Below are positions 15,010 through 24,592 of a stretch of DNA of 32,934 nucleotides, piece by piece. The stretch is from contig CAJQSH010000044.1 in NCBI GenBank assembly GCA_905612505.1, positions 1 to 32,934 of the forward strand. Direction: 5' to 3'. Below the pieces are notes generated by a model. That model saw only the letters and a program-made list of their open reading frames with translations, was not told the DNA's origin and did not search any database. Made by a program: the position numbers and the translations under genes. Each line of letters begins with the position of its first letter. Within the stretch, counting starts at the first letter, position 1. This DNA is from an uncultured Candidatus Pelagibacter sp. Its GTDB lineage: Bacteria > Pseudomonadota > Alphaproteobacteria > Pelagibacterales > Pelagibacteraceae.

Positions 15010-15888
15010 CTATGAATTTCTTAATTTAATAAACGAGTGGATTGCGATTGCAGTTATGATCACGACCCCACCCTGAATGGTTTCGAGACTAGGTTGTTCC
15101 TTAATAATCAACCAAACCCAAATAGGTCCAATAATAGTTTCTAACAAGAAAAATAGGTTTACTTCTGCGGCTGGAATAAACCTAGGGGCTATAGTCACTA
15201 ATACAAAAGGTATAGCAACACACATAATAGACATAAGAGGAACAATAATTAGGTCATCACCTACTAATGTAAAATTTTCAATAAATAGTAGAGCAAATAA
15301 AGCTACAATTAATTTTCCAACTACAGCAGCAGGAACTAAATTTTTTTCTTTTGCTGATCTAATAGTAACGGCACCAACAGCTAAACCTAGGGCAGTTATA
15401 AAACCCAAGATGTCACCAAAAAAATTACCAAGGTGTATTGAATCGTAAAATATATATATAGCAGCCATAAAAGTTATAAATATTGTAATCCAAGTTTTTT
15501 TATCAGGTAATTCTTTAAGAAATATTGCACCTAGAACAGCAGACAACATTGGAGCCATTGCAATCATCACCAAAGTATTTGCTACATTGGTATTTTGAAT
15601 TGAAACTACAAAAGTTATATTGGTTAAAGAAAATGTGCCTATATAAATTAGACCATGATACCCACTTGAGAAAAGCATTTTAAAGAAACTTAGTTTGTAA
15701 ATTAATAACATTCCCAACAAAACAGTTACAAAAGGGATAAGTCCTCGATAAAAAACTAAACCCCAAGTGTCAACACTAGAAAGTCTGATAAATAAAGAGT
15801 CAGGGGTAATAAACATTACGGCAACGAAGGCTAATAAAGATCCTTTTTGTTGTTCGGTTAAATTATTCACGCGCGCAAACCATTCCAA
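15010..15888 (-). CDS. EamA/DMT-family permease
   Basis: This is a 292-residue inner-membrane transporter with about ten helices in two EamA repeats; the substrate is unknown. The first repeat has NTLVMIAMAPMLSAVLGAIFLKE and the second AAEVNLFFLLETIIGPIWVW followed by KEQPS, the standard family landmarks. Its start overlaps the end of gshB by 22 bases, implying translational coupling, so its expression is tied to glutathione synthesis. Whether it moves glutathione, cysteine or something unrelated is not shown by the sequence. It is a distant paralogue of the permease at the window start. Confidence 0.88.
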   Translation of the reverse strand: MEWFARVNNLTEQQKGSLLAFVAVMFITPDSLFIRLSSVDTWGLVFYRGLIPFVTVLLGMLLIYKLSFFKMLFSSGYHGLIYIGTFSLTNITFVVSIQNTNVANTLVMIAMAPMLSAVLGAIFLKELPDKKTWITIFITFMAAIYIFYDSIHLGNFFGDILGFITALGLAVGAVTIRSAKEKNLVPAAVVGKLIVALFALLFIENFTLVGDDLIIVPLMSIMCVAIPFVLVTIAPRFIPAAEVNLFFLLETIIGPIWVWLIIKEQPSLETIQGGVVIITAIAIHSFIKLRNS

Positions 15889-16804
15889 AAAGTTTTAGCT
15901 AAATTTATATTTGTAAGATCAAAATATGTTTTAAGTCCAGTAGGCGATGTTACATTTATATCTCCATTTAATTTTTGATCTATAAAATCAATACCAGCAA
16001 AATAAATGTTATTTTTTTTAAGATTCTTACCAATTAGATTAGAAATTTTAATTTCAGCTTTTGTTAATTTGGTTGTTATAGGAATTGCACCTTTGCCCAT
16101 ATTACTTAAGAAAGATCCTTTTTTTGGAACTCTTGAAATTGCACCACAAATTTTACCATTAATTAAAAAACTCTTTTATCACCATATTTAATCTTAGGTA
16201 AAAATTTTTGACACATAATATGTCCATGTTTTATAATAAAGTTTAAAATTAATTTTTTATTAATTTTTTTTTCAATTAAATGAATGTTATTTCCACCAAA
16301 ACTATGAATAGGTTTAATAATAATCTTTTTATTTTTTACAAAAAATTTATTTATTTCACTCATATCTTTTGTAAAAATTGTATCAGGCATATATTTTTGA
16401 AAAGAGGATGAATATAATTTTTCTGAGATATTTCTTATAGATGTAGGATTATTAACTATCTTAATTTTATCTTTAATTTTATCCAATATGTATGTAGTTG
16501 AAATATACTCTAAATTAAAAGGTGGATCTTGTCGTACTAACAAATATTTACATTTAGATAAATCTAATTTAAATTTTTTATTAATTTTGAATAAAACCTT
16601 GTTTGAGTAGTTGAACTCTACATAGTAGCCATTAGCTGTAACTTTATCGTTAATTATTGAAAGATCTTCTGGTTCATAATAAAAAATTTTATATTTCCTA
16701 TTTTGAGCCTCCACAGCAAGGAATATACTGGTATCACTTTTAAAATTAAGTTTAGAAGGGTGATTTCCTTGAATTGCAACTATTTTATTTGTCATATAGG
16801 TCAT
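15867..16804 (-). pseudogene. gshB: Glutathione synthetase gene interrupted by a one-base frameshift
   Basis: GshB is an ATP-grasp enzyme that joins glycine to gamma-glutamylcysteine. The N-terminal part (16804-16163, 213 residues) has LLVRQDPPFNLEYI, the family motif, and IIKPIHSFGGNNIHLI of the ATP-grasp fold, and stops after GDKRVF. The rest continues in another frame as INGKICGAISRVPKKG, then GKGAIP, and finishes at 15867. On the minus strand the shift falls in a T run (forward A run, 16165-16170). Adding one T joins the pieces into about 312 residues, the usual GshB length, with no other damage. That favours a recent mutation, a sequencing or assembly error, or slippage. The start may be 16804 or 16795. 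It overlaps gshA by 20 bases at one end and the EamA gene by 22 at the other. Confidence 0.85.
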
Positions 16805-18080
16805 TTAAATTTTCATTTTTAGAAAATTTATTAATCATATGATCTGCGTTTGTTGTCTTATTATTAATTAGTTTTTCCAAATGGCCTAGAAATTTTGCTT
16901 CACTATCATTAGATTTATTTAGAATATTTCTTTTTTCTAAACCCTTTTTTGAGATGCCGAGAAGCAGGGTTGACCAATGTAGTAAATCTTTATCCATTAA
17001 CTCTGTATTAAAGCCTTTTTTAGGTGCCTCTAAATAAGCATTAATAATTTTATTTTTATCCCATTTAGAAATTAACTCATAAGCCTCATCTAAATTACCA
17101 TATAAAATTCCAGTATTAAAAGCTGGTCCAGCACATAAGCAATCCCAACCACATGTATCCATTGATCTCAATTCAATATATTTTTTTAACCTATTTTCAG
17201 TAAAGATGGTGCTTAGATGAATTGTTAAATCATCTTCAGTTGGCAATCTATTGTCTATCTCATTAATTTTTTCATTCATAAAATCTAAAAAAGTATATTT
17301 TTTTCCAGATAAATATTCTTTATTATTTTGAATAAAGAGAAGGGGAAAGTTTATTGAAAAATCAGCATATTTTTCAAAGTTCATGTTATCAAAAAAAACC
17401 TCAGGCAATCCACCTCTTGACGTTTCTTGCCAAACTTTAGACCTGTAAGACATGAAGCCACTATTTTTTTTTTCAACAATTGAAGAGTTGGCAAATAATG
17501 CAATTGAAATAGGCACTATTGAATTAATTATCTTAAATTTTTTTATAAAATCTTCCTCAGAATTATAATCGAGGTTTAATTGAGTCCCACAAGTTCTATA
17601 CATCATATCCAAACTTAAGGGTCCACCATTAGGCATATCTTTAGTCATCACCTCATATCTTTGTTTTGGATTATTTGGAACTTCATTTAGATTTGATATT
17701 GGGTCAAAGCCAGAACTAACAATTTTTAAATTTAGTTTTCTAGTTACTTGCATTAATTCAAATAAATAATCATGAGATTCAGAGCAAGCTTCGTGAATAT
17801 TATTTAATTTATCACCTGATAACTCAATTTGATTTCCTGGCTCAAGGGTAATACTTTTTCCTTGTTTTTGTAAACCAATAACATTTTGTTTCTCGATTAT
17901 CGGTTCCCAACCAAATTCACAAAGTGCCGAAAACATTTTTTTGATAGTTGAGTAATCAACTCTCTTATTTGTTTTCTGATCAAATAAAAATTTTTCATGC
18001 TCGATGCCCACTTTAAAATTTTTAGTATCTTTAATACCAGACTCGAAATATTTGATTATATGTTCTTTGTGATTAATCAT
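16785..18080 (-). CDS. gshA: Glutamate-cysteine ligase, plant/alphaproteobacterial type
   Basis: This enzyme makes gamma-glutamylcysteine, the first step to glutathione, in the cytosol with ATP. The 431-residue protein follows the plant-type GCS2 pattern: FKVGIEHEKFLF near residue 22, SITLEPGNQIELSG near 76, MMYRTCGTQLNLDY near 158, and YIELRSMDTCGWDCL toward the C-terminal half. The two cysteines of that last motif and that of RTCGTQ could allow redox control as in plants, but this is inference. It ends inside the start of gshB, so the two are coupled. The upstream spacer to the HD-domain gene is 49 bases. Confidence 0.92.
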   Translation of the reverse strand: MINHKEHIIKYFESGIKDTKNFKVGIEHEKFLFDQKTNKRVDYSTIKKMFSALCEFGWEPIIEKQNVIGLQKQGKSITLEPGNQIELSGDKLNNIHEACSESHDYLFELMQVTRKLNLKIVSSGFDPISNLNEVPNNPKQRYEVMTKDMPNGGPLSLDMMYRTCGTQLNLDYNSEEDFIKKFKIINSIVPISIALFANSSIVEKKNSGFMSYRSKVWQETSRGGLPEVFFDNMNFEKYADFSINFPLLFIQNNKEYLSGKKYTFLDFMNEKINEIDNRLPTEDDLTIHLSTIFTENRLKKYIELRSMDTCGWDCLCAGPAFNTGILYGNLDEAYELISKWDKNKIINAYLEAPKKGFNTELMDKDLLHWSTLLLGISKKGLEKRNILNKSNDSEAKFLGHLEKLINNKTTNADHMINKFSKNENLNDLYDK

Positions 18081-18129
18081 TGATATATATATAGTGATCT
18101 AAAATTTATTTTAAAGCCAATAAAATTTG

Positions 18130-18687
18130 CTATAATGAAGTATATGGTTTCCTTGAAAAAACTCTTGTAATTAATGGTTCAAACTCTTTAAGTGTTAAAC
18201 TTTTAAAGTTTGGATCAAAAGATGTTTGGTCCCAATTTTCACAAAATTGTACCGTATCATTATAGTATTTGTGATTTTTATATTTATCTCTTAAGTTTCT
18301 GTCTTTACCAAGATGGTGTGCATAATAATACATTTGAAATTCACCATGTTTTTCAATAATCCAATGAGTTTTTTCAGAGACATAAGGTTTTAAAATAGTA
18401 GCTGCATATTCTGCGTGGTTTAATGGTGCCAGTTCATCTCCAATATCATGCAATAAAGCAGCAACAATCATTTCTTCATTTGCTTTATCATTTAAAGCTC
18501 TAGTAGCAGTTTGTAGCGAATGTTCAAGGCGTGAAATTTTATAACCTTCAAGAGTAGAGTTTAGTCCACTCATAAAATTTAGTATTCTGTCAGCAGTACT
18601 ATTGATATATTCTTGTTCATATTTATCTAATAATAAATAATCTTCTTTAGAACCTTGTTTCATTTCAGTAAAGTTTACTGTGCTCAT
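18130..18687 (-). CDS. HD-domain metalloprotein with six-ligand set (PhnZ/TmpB-like?)
   Basis: This 185-residue HD-fold protein is of uncertain reaction. The metal ligands appear to be His56 (LEHSLQTATRA), His80 and Asp81 (AALLHDIGD), His91 (NHAEYAA), His114 (IEKHGEF) and Asp153 (NWDQTSFDP). That is the six-ligand arrangement of dimetal HD proteins, including the mixed-valence diiron oxygenases PhnZ and TmpB as well as some phosphohydrolases. LEHSLQ is identical to the PhnZ segment as I recall it. The PhnZ residue Glu27, seven residues before the first ligand, is Tyr here, so the PhnZ substrate cannot be assumed. It lies 1 base after purF and before gshA. A phosphohydrolase acting on nucleotides is the main alternative. 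Confidence 0.75.
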   Translation of the reverse strand: MSTVNFTEMKQGSKEDYLLLDKYEQEYINSTADRILNFMSGLNSTLEGYKISRLEHSLQTATRALNDKANEEMIVAALLHDIGDELAPLNHAEYAATILKPYVSEKTHWIIEKHGEFQMYYYAHHLGKDRNLRDKYKNHKYYNDTVQFCENWDQTSFDPNFKSLTLKEFEPLITRVFSRKPYTSL

Positions 18688-18688
18688 T

Positions 18689-20170
18689 TTAATTACCTGA
18701 AGCCGTACTTAATAAAGATAGTTGAGTTATTTTATCATCACCTAATTCATCAATAGGTTTTACTGGATAATCACCAGTAAAATAATGATCTGTTAATTGG
18801 GGATAGGTGTCGTTTCTTTTATCGAAGCCTATTGCTCTATACATTCCCTCGATTGATAAAAAATTTAAAGACTTAGCACCAATGTACTCACAAATTTCAT
18901 CATTTGTTTTATTAGCAGCCAATAGCTCTTTTTTTGTTGGTGTATCTACTCCATAAAAGTCAGGGTACCTTATTTCAGGACAAGCAATTTTAACATGAAC
19001 TTCTTTTGCACCTGCATCATAAAGCATTTTTACAATTTTATAAGATGTGGTTCCTCTAACCAATGAGTCATCAATTAAAATAATTTTTTTATTTTTAATT
19101 GTAGATTGGTTAGCATTTAATTTTAGTTTTACTCCTAAACTTCTAATTTTTTGACTTGGTTCAATAAATGTCCTTCCAACATAGTGATTTCTAATTAAAC
19201 CTAGTTCAAAATTTTTTCCTAAATATTGAGCAAATCCGAGTGCTGCTGCATTTCCAGAGTCTGGTACTGGAACTATTATATCTGCATTAATTTTATTTTC
19301 TTTAGCAAGCTCTATTCCTAAGTTTTTTCTGTGTTCGTAAGCAGTTTTCCCATCTATTAAACTGTCTGGTCTTGCAAAATAAATGTATTCAAAAACACAA
19401 GGTCTAACTTTTCTAGCTGGGAAAGGTTTAATGCTTTTTAATTCATTGTTTTCTATAAATACAACTTCTCCATTCTCAACATTTCTTATAAATTTTGCTC
19501 CAATAATATCTAGTGCACAAGTTTCAGAAGCAAAAACATAGCTATCTTTTATTTTACCAATAACTAAAGGCCGAATTCCATAAGGGTCTCTTACACCAAC
19601 TAAGGTATTTTGTGTAAGCATTACTAAAGCATAACCACCTTGAATTTGAAATATAGAATCAATAATTTTGTCAATTGTTTTGATTCTTTTTGATTTTGCT
19701 ATGAGCTGAACAATCGTTTCAGTATCAGATGTTGTGTGAAAAATTGCACCATCTTCAACTAACTTTTTTCTAAGTGTAATTGAGTTTGTTAGATTTCCAT
19801 TATGAGATACACCAATGCCACCGGCGTTAGTATCAGCAAAGAAAGGCTGAATATTTCTTAAAGTATTTTCACCAGTGGTACTGTATCTGTTATGCCCTAT
19901 AGCATAGTTTCCAAGTAAATTTTTTAACACTTTCTCTTTATTAAAGTTATCGCCAACTAAACCAAATCTTTTTTCTGAATGATATTTTTTACCATCGAAA
20001 GATACAATTCCACACCCTTCTTGACCCCTATGTTGAAGTGCGTGAAGACCTAAGGCTGTTAGTGCTGCAGCATCATTACTGTTGCTTATACCAAATACAC
20101 CACATTCTTCTTTAAGTTTTGGGTTATAGATCTTCAATCTTTTCTTTAGAATCTTGATATTTTTTTTCAT
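18689..20170 (-). CDS. purF: Amidophosphoribosyltransferase
   Basis: This enzyme catalyses the first committed step of purine synthesis: PRPP plus glutamine to phosphoribosylamine. The N-terminal glutamine amidotransferase domain starts at Cys23 (EECGVFGI), the nucleophile exposed after propeptide removal. HRGQEG, HNRYSTTG and SHNGNL follow. The C-terminal phosphoribosyltransferase domain has VPVPDSGNAAALGFA and the PRPP loop ILIDDSLVRGTTS. The cysteines of FEYIYFARP context and later ones allow an Fe-S cluster as in the Bacillus-type enzyme. The ATG at 20170 overlaps cvpA by 47 bases; a TTG at 20137 (codon 12) would give a shorter propeptide and a 14-base overlap and is a real alternative. 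The order cvpA-purF is conserved in many proteobacteria. Confidence 0.94.
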   Translation of the reverse strand: MKKNIKILKKRLKIYNPKLKEECGVFGISNSNDAAALTALGLHALQHRGQEGCGIVSFDGKKYHSEKRFGLVGDNFNKEKVLKNLLGNYAIGHNRYSTTGENTLRNIQPFFADTNAGGIGVSHNGNLTNSITLRKKLVEDGAIFHTTSDTETIVQLIAKSKRIKTIDKIIDSIFQIQGGYALVMLTQNTLVGVRDPYGIRPLVIGKIKDSYVFASETCALDIIGAKFIRNVENGEVVFIENNELKSIKPFPARKVRPCVFEYIYFARPDSLIDGKTAYEHRKNLGIELAKENKINADIIVPVPDSGNAAALGFAQYLGKNFELGLIRNHYVGRTFIEPSQKIRSLGVKLKLNANQSTIKNKKIILIDDSLVRGTTSYKIVKMLYDAGAKEVHVKIACPEIRYPDFYGVDTPTKKELLAANKTNDEICEYIGAKSLNFLSIEGMYRAIGFDKRNDTYPQLTDHYFTGDYPVKPIDELGDDKITQLSLLSTASGN

Positions 20171-20669
20171 TAGGAAACTCTTTAATCAGATAATTACTAC
20201 CTTTTTCTATGTAAGGAAAGGCGTATGATTTATCCATATTAATTGGCCATTTATTATAATTGTAGACGATATCAATAGATGAAAATATGATCACAGAGAT
20301 TACATAACCTCTAATAAAACCAAAAAAGAATCCAAAAATAGAATCAAGCCTACCTATTCCTGAGTATTTAACAGCTTTACTGATCCCTTTGTTAATCATC
20401 AATATAATAAAAACAACTAAAATAAAAATTGTTATCCCAAGAGCAACGTCTAATACATATTCGCTATCAATAATATTTTTGAAATAAGGTTTAATTTTGG
20501 GAAATAATATTAAGGTTACGATATAAGCTAAGAGCCATTTAGAAGCCGCAAGTATACTTAAAACAAATCCATTTTTACAACACTTATAAACAGATAATAT
20601 TGTAATAATTAAATATATAAGGTCTATAAAAGAGATTGCTGAATAGAAATATTTTAAAGCATCAAACAT
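20124..20669 (-). CDS. cvpA: CvpA family membrane protein
   Basis: This 181-residue inner-membrane protein has about four hydrophobic segments. FIDLIYLIITILSVYKCCKNGFV near the N-terminus and RLDSIFGFFFGFIRGYVI near residue 105 fit the CvpA fold. CvpA is linked to colicin V export, envelope resistance and purF expression, but its molecular role is not settled. The position directly upstream of purF, with overlapping ends, supports the call. The short C-terminal tail is charged. It starts 8 bases after the RND exporter stop. Confidence 0.85.
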   Translation of the reverse strand: MFDALKYFYSAISFIDLIYLIITILSVYKCCKNGFVLSILAASKWLLAYIVTLILFPKIKPYFKNIIDSEYVLDVALGITIFILVVFIILMINKGISKAVKYSGIGRLDSIFGFFFGFIRGYVISVIIFSSIDIVYNYNKWPINMDKSYAFPYIEKGSNYLIKEFPNEKKYQDSKEKIEDL

Positions 20670-20677
20670 AGTTAAAA

Positions 20678-23065
20678 TTATTTTCCAAAAGGCTTACTTA
20701 TTAAAATGAGAGATGGAAGCAAGATTAAGACAGAAATCATAGCTAGCAACATTGCTATACCAGTGAACACACCAAAATAAATAGTAGGTATAAATTTAGA
20801 AAACACTAAGATTGAAAAACCAAATACAATTGTTATTGACGTATTTAATATGGCAACACCTACTGTGGAGTGACAAAGCATTAAAGTTTTATTGTAATCT
20901 TTATTTTTTAAAAACTCTTCTTTAAATCTATAAATATAATGAATACTATTATCTACTGCTATACCAATGGTTATAGAGGCAATAGTTACAGTCATCATGT
21001 CCAGTGGAATTCCTAATAGACCAATAATTCCTAAAATGAAAAAAGCTGCAATAAAATTTGGAACTACACCAATTATGGACAATTTGATATTCTTAAATAG
21101 TACCATAAACATTCCAAAAATTCCCACCATAACTAATCCCAATGAAAGTATTTGAGATTTAAATAAGCTTTGTAAGAGATTATTAAACAATATTAAAACA
21201 CCAGCAAGCTTAAATTCATCTTCATTGAGCTTAAGTTTATTTTTAAGATCATAGTTAATTTGTTTAATCAAATCGTTTCTTCTCAAGCCATCTTGTGAGT
21301 CTATTATTCTTAAACTCACTCTAGCTTCATTATCTTTAATTGAAATATAAGGATCAATAATATCTTTTTTAATGCTTTCTGGGATTTTAGAATAAAGAAC
21401 GCCTATTTCTAAGGTACCTAAAGGTTTATTATTATTTAATTGAGTTGCAACCTTAATTATAGAACTAAAGGATAAAACTTTACCTACTGGTTTTAAGCTA
21501 TCTAGGTAGTTGTGAACCATTTCAATTCTTTCAACTTTATCTTTTGTAAACCAATATTTTTCTTCATCTTGATTTTCATCAACGTCCCAGTTTTCAAACT
21601 CATCATTTTCACTAGATTCTGATATTTTCCTATTTGGAAATTTTAGAATAACTTCCAAAGGAGTGGTTCCACCTAGTTTCTCATCTATAAGTTTCATGCC
21701 TTTATATATTTCTGTATTTTTATTAAAATAATTAATAAAACTATTTTCAACTTCAAGACGGGTTATACCAATCGTGCTCAAAACTATGATTAATCCAGTA
21801 ATAAGAAAGACTATAATTTTATTATTAATTGAAATTTTTCCAAAAAAAGCTGTAATTTTAGATTCACCATCTTCTTTAATTTTCACTTTATTATTTGAAA
21901 CAAAGCTTAAAAGAGTAGGAAGTAAAGTAAAAGTAATTATAAAAGATGTTACCAAACCAAATGTCATCATCCATCCAAAATCAATAATAGGTTTAATCTC
22001 ACTAAAAATTAAAGATAGAAAAGCACACACGGTAGTTAATACTGTATAAAGAATTGGCCAAAACATTTTATTTGTGGTCATCGAAATTATTTTAATGTTT
22101 TCCAAATCTGGAAAATCATTTCTCAATTGTAAAAAACGTGTACTCATATGAATATTCATTGCGATTGTTAAAATTAGCATCAGAGCAATAAAATTTGAGG
22201 ATATTACCGTAACTTTCCAACCAAGAAGACCGAGAAGACCAGTCATGATTAGAACAGAAAAAAAACAACTACTTATAGGAATAATGATCCAAATTAATTT
22301 TCTAAAAACAAACCAAAGTACAGCAATAATAAAAAAAAGAACCCCTAAACCAAAAACAATAATATCACTTTTAATAAATGACATCATGTCATCTGCAATC
22401 ATGGGAATTCCTCCTAGATATATTTTTCCAGAATCATTGTAGCTTTTAATAATTTCTCTTATTTCAAAAATGTTTTCATGATTTTTTTTCTTTAGAGAAT
22501 CTTTATAACTCTCTATTGCATCTATATTTTTGCCTTGCAGTTGTTTTAAAGTTTCATTCTTTTTAATGTAAACTATAATGCCACTTGTTTTTCCATCTTC
22601 ACTAATTATAAAATTTCTAAATACAGGGCTATTTAAGATTTCATTAAAACCTCTTTCTTTATCAACACTCTCATCTTTTAATGTTGTAAATTTTTCCAAT
22701 CTTTCTTGTAAGGGTGCATCAGAATTATCTAATAAAGGAATATCTAACAGTGTAACCACACTATGAACCCAATCTAGACTTTGAATTTTATATTTTAAAC
22801 TTAATAAGTTATTAATAGAAGATTCAGATGTCATTCTTGCTTCTGGAGTGTATGTTAAGACTAAAAAATCTTTGGAACCATATCTCTCTGTCACTTCTTT
22901 TAAATACTTTAGATCTGGGTCTCCTTCAATTAGAAGGGTTTCTGATGAAGCATCTAGTCTAAAATCTTTAGAAAAATATCCAAAACTTAATAAAGCAATT
23001 AATAGTAATAAAAAAACTGATTTAGGATTTTTTAGAACTGTATTTTCGTATAAATGAAGAAACAT
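20678..23065 (-). CDS. RND/MMPL superfamily exporter
   Basis: This 795-residue inner-membrane protein has the two-fold RND layout: one N-terminal helix, a large periplasmic loop (about 30-225), five to six helices (about 235-385), then a second helix near 420, a second loop, and a second helix bundle (about 625-790). Each bundle has the SSD/MMPL features, for example IAMNIHMSTRFLQLRNDF in the first and TIGIAVDNSIHYIYRFKEEF in the second. Members move lipids, hopanoids or other hydrophobic compounds; the substrate cannot be chosen here. No membrane-fusion partner lies beside it, which fits the lipid-exporter branch more than tripartite drug pumps. It lies between dnaB and cvpA, 44 bases after the dnaB stop. 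Confidence 0.88.
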   Translation of the reverse strand: MFLHLYENTVLKNPKSVFLLLLIALLSFGYFSKDFRLDASSETLLIEGDPDLKYLKEVTERYGSKDFLVLTYTPEARMTSESSINNLLSLKYKIQSLDWVHSVVTLLDIPLLDNSDAPLQERLEKFTTLKDESVDKERGFNEILNSPVFRNFIISEDGKTSGIIVYIKKNETLKQLQGKNIDAIESYKDSLKKKNHENIFEIREIIKSYNDSGKIYLGGIPMIADDMMSFIKSDIIVFGLGVLFFIIAVLWFVFRKLIWIIIPISSCFFSVLIMTGLLGLLGWKVTVISSNFIALMLILTIAMNIHMSTRFLQLRNDFPDLENIKIISMTTNKMFWPILYTVLTTVCAFLSLIFSEIKPIIDFGWMMTFGLVTSFIITFTLLPTLLSFVSNNKVKIKEDGESKITAFFGKISINNKIIVFLITGLIIVLSTIGITRLEVENSFINYFNKNTEIYKGMKLIDEKLGGTTPLEVILKFPNRKISESSENDEFENWDVDENQDEEKYWFTKDKVERIEMVHNYLDSLKPVGKVLSFSSIIKVATQLNNNKPLGTLEIGVLYSKIPESIKKDIIDPYISIKDNEARVSLRIIDSQDGLRRNDLIKQINYDLKNKLKLNEDEFKLAGVLILFNNLLQSLFKSQILSLGLVMVGIFGMFMVLFKNIKLSIIGVVPNFIAAFFILGIIGLLGIPLDMMTVTIASITIGIAVDNSIHYIYRFKEEFLKNKDYNKTLMLCHSTVGVAILNTSITIVFGFSILVFSKFIPTIYFGVFTGIAMLLAMISVLILLPSLILISKPFGK

Positions 23066-23109
23066 CTAGAAATAGTATATATTGGATATTAGTTAATTTA
23101 TGTATTTTT

Positions 23110-24525
23110 TTATTTCTGCAAATCTTTGAATTTTGTAAACATTGCCTCAAACTCTAGATCAATATTACCTGTTGGGCCGTGTCTTTGTTTCGCAATTATA
23201 ATTTGAGCTAAATGAGCTATTTCATTCATCTTTGATTGCCAATCAGCGTGCTCAACAGTTGCTACTTGTGGTTCTTTTCTTTCAAGGTAATAGGCTGCTC
23301 TATAAACAAACATTACAACGTCAGCGTCTTGCTCGATTGAGCCAGACTCTCTTAGATCTGATAATTGAGGTTTATGATCATCTCTTTGTTCAACAGCTCT
23401 CGATAATTGAGATAGTGCAACAACAGGAAGTTTTAATTCTTTAGCAATAGCTTTAAGACCTTGAGTTATTTGTGAGATTTCTTGAACTCGTCCATCTCTA
23501 TTATTTAGTGAACCAGTCATTAATTGAATATAATCTACAACGATCATATCCAAGCCAAATAACCTTTTAATACGTCTTGCTCTATTGCTCATAGCGGCAA
23601 TGCTAATAGCTGGTGTTTCATCAATATACAGTGGTAACTCAGCTATATTTTTTGATGTTTCAATAAATTTATTGAACTGTTCATCAGAAATCTTTCCTCT
23701 TCTTATATCATTTGATTTAATTCTGGATTGCTCAGCTAAAATTCTAGTTGACAATTGTTCTGAAGACATTTCAAGTGAAAAAAAAGCAATTGACGATTTC
23801 TTACCACTCTCTTGCAATTTTTGAGCAGCATGGAAAGCTATATTGGTTGCTAGAGCAGTTTTACCCATCGAAGGACGACCAGCAATAATAATTAAATCTG
23901 AATTATGAAGTCCACCAAGTCTATCATCTAAATCAGTTAAACCAGTTGGCACACCTACAATTCCTTCGTCATTTTTGTAGGCTGCAGAAGCCATTTCTAT
24001 TGTAAGCTTCATTGCTTCATCAAATTTTACCAATGTTGAATTGAAGGAACCTTTTTCAGCAAGATCAAATAGTAATCTTTCTGAATTTTCAATTATAGTT
24101 TGACCATTGGTATTAAGATCATTTAGTTTGGCTGAGTCAATTGTATTCTCCGATATTTTAATCAACTCTCTTCTTACAAACATATCGTAAATAATTCTCG
24201 AGTACTCAATAGCCTGTCTTGAAGATGTTGAAAATTTAGTAATTTTAACCAAGTACTCAGGAACATTTAGATCATCTTTTTCATTTTCAAAATAATTCTT
24301 TAAAGTGATAGGGTTTGCAAGCATTCCTTTATAAACAAGATTTTCAATTGCAGAAAAAATTTTTTGATGCATTGGATCGTAAAAATTAATATTTGAAATT
24401 ATAGTATTTATTTCATCAAATATATCGTTAGACACTAATATAGACCCAATGACAGACTGTTCAGCTTCAATATTGTTAGGCAACTCTTTAAATGTATCTT
24501 TAACGATGCTTAGATTATTTTCCAT
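23110..24525 (-). CDS. dnaB: Replicative DNA helicase DnaB
   Basis: This is the hexameric helicase that unwinds DNA at the replication fork, 471 residues. The N-terminal DnaB domain (about 14-115) has PNNIEAEQSVIGSIL and FYDPMHQKIF. The RecA-like C-terminal domain has Walker A GRPSMGKT at 216-223, the Walker B region DMIVVDYIQLM, and LSQLSRAVEQRDDHKP with DLRESGSIEQDAD. The order rpsF-rpsR-rplI-dnaB is common among bacteria. The start ATG at 24525 is followed closely by the conserved domain, so it is well supported. Confidence 0.96.
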   Translation of the reverse strand: MENNLSIVKDTFKELPNNIEAEQSVIGSILVSNDIFDEINTIISNINFYDPMHQKIFSAIENLVYKGMLANPITLKNYFENEKDDLNVPEYLVKITKFSTSSRQAIEYSRIIYDMFVRRELIKISENTIDSAKLNDLNTNGQTIIENSERLLFDLAEKGSFNSTLVKFDEAMKLTIEMASAAYKNDEGIVGVPTGLTDLDDRLGGLHNSDLIIIAGRPSMGKTALATNIAFHAAQKLQESGKKSSIAFFSLEMSSEQLSTRILAEQSRIKSNDIRRGKISDEQFNKFIETSKNIAELPLYIDETPAISIAAMSNRARRIKRLFGLDMIVVDYIQLMTGSLNNRDGRVQEISQITQGLKAIAKELKLPVVALSQLSRAVEQRDDHKPQLSDLRESGSIEQDADVVMFVYRAAYYLERKEPQVATVEHADWQSKMNEIAHLAQIIIAKQRHGPTGNIDLEFEAMFTKFKDLQK

Positions 24526-24592
24526 AATTAAATTATATCTGATAAAGATTTAAAAAAAATAACTAAAATTTGTTGGGGAAAAAATTGTATAA

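Noticed and set aside
15867-16100. A separate 77-residue protein
   Set aside because: It is the C-terminal end of glutathione synthetase, in the shifted frame.
20124-20170. The 47-base overlap of purF with cvpA as a gene fusion or error
   Set aside because: Both proteins are complete. A later TTG start for purF would shorten the overlap, so nothing abnormal is needed.
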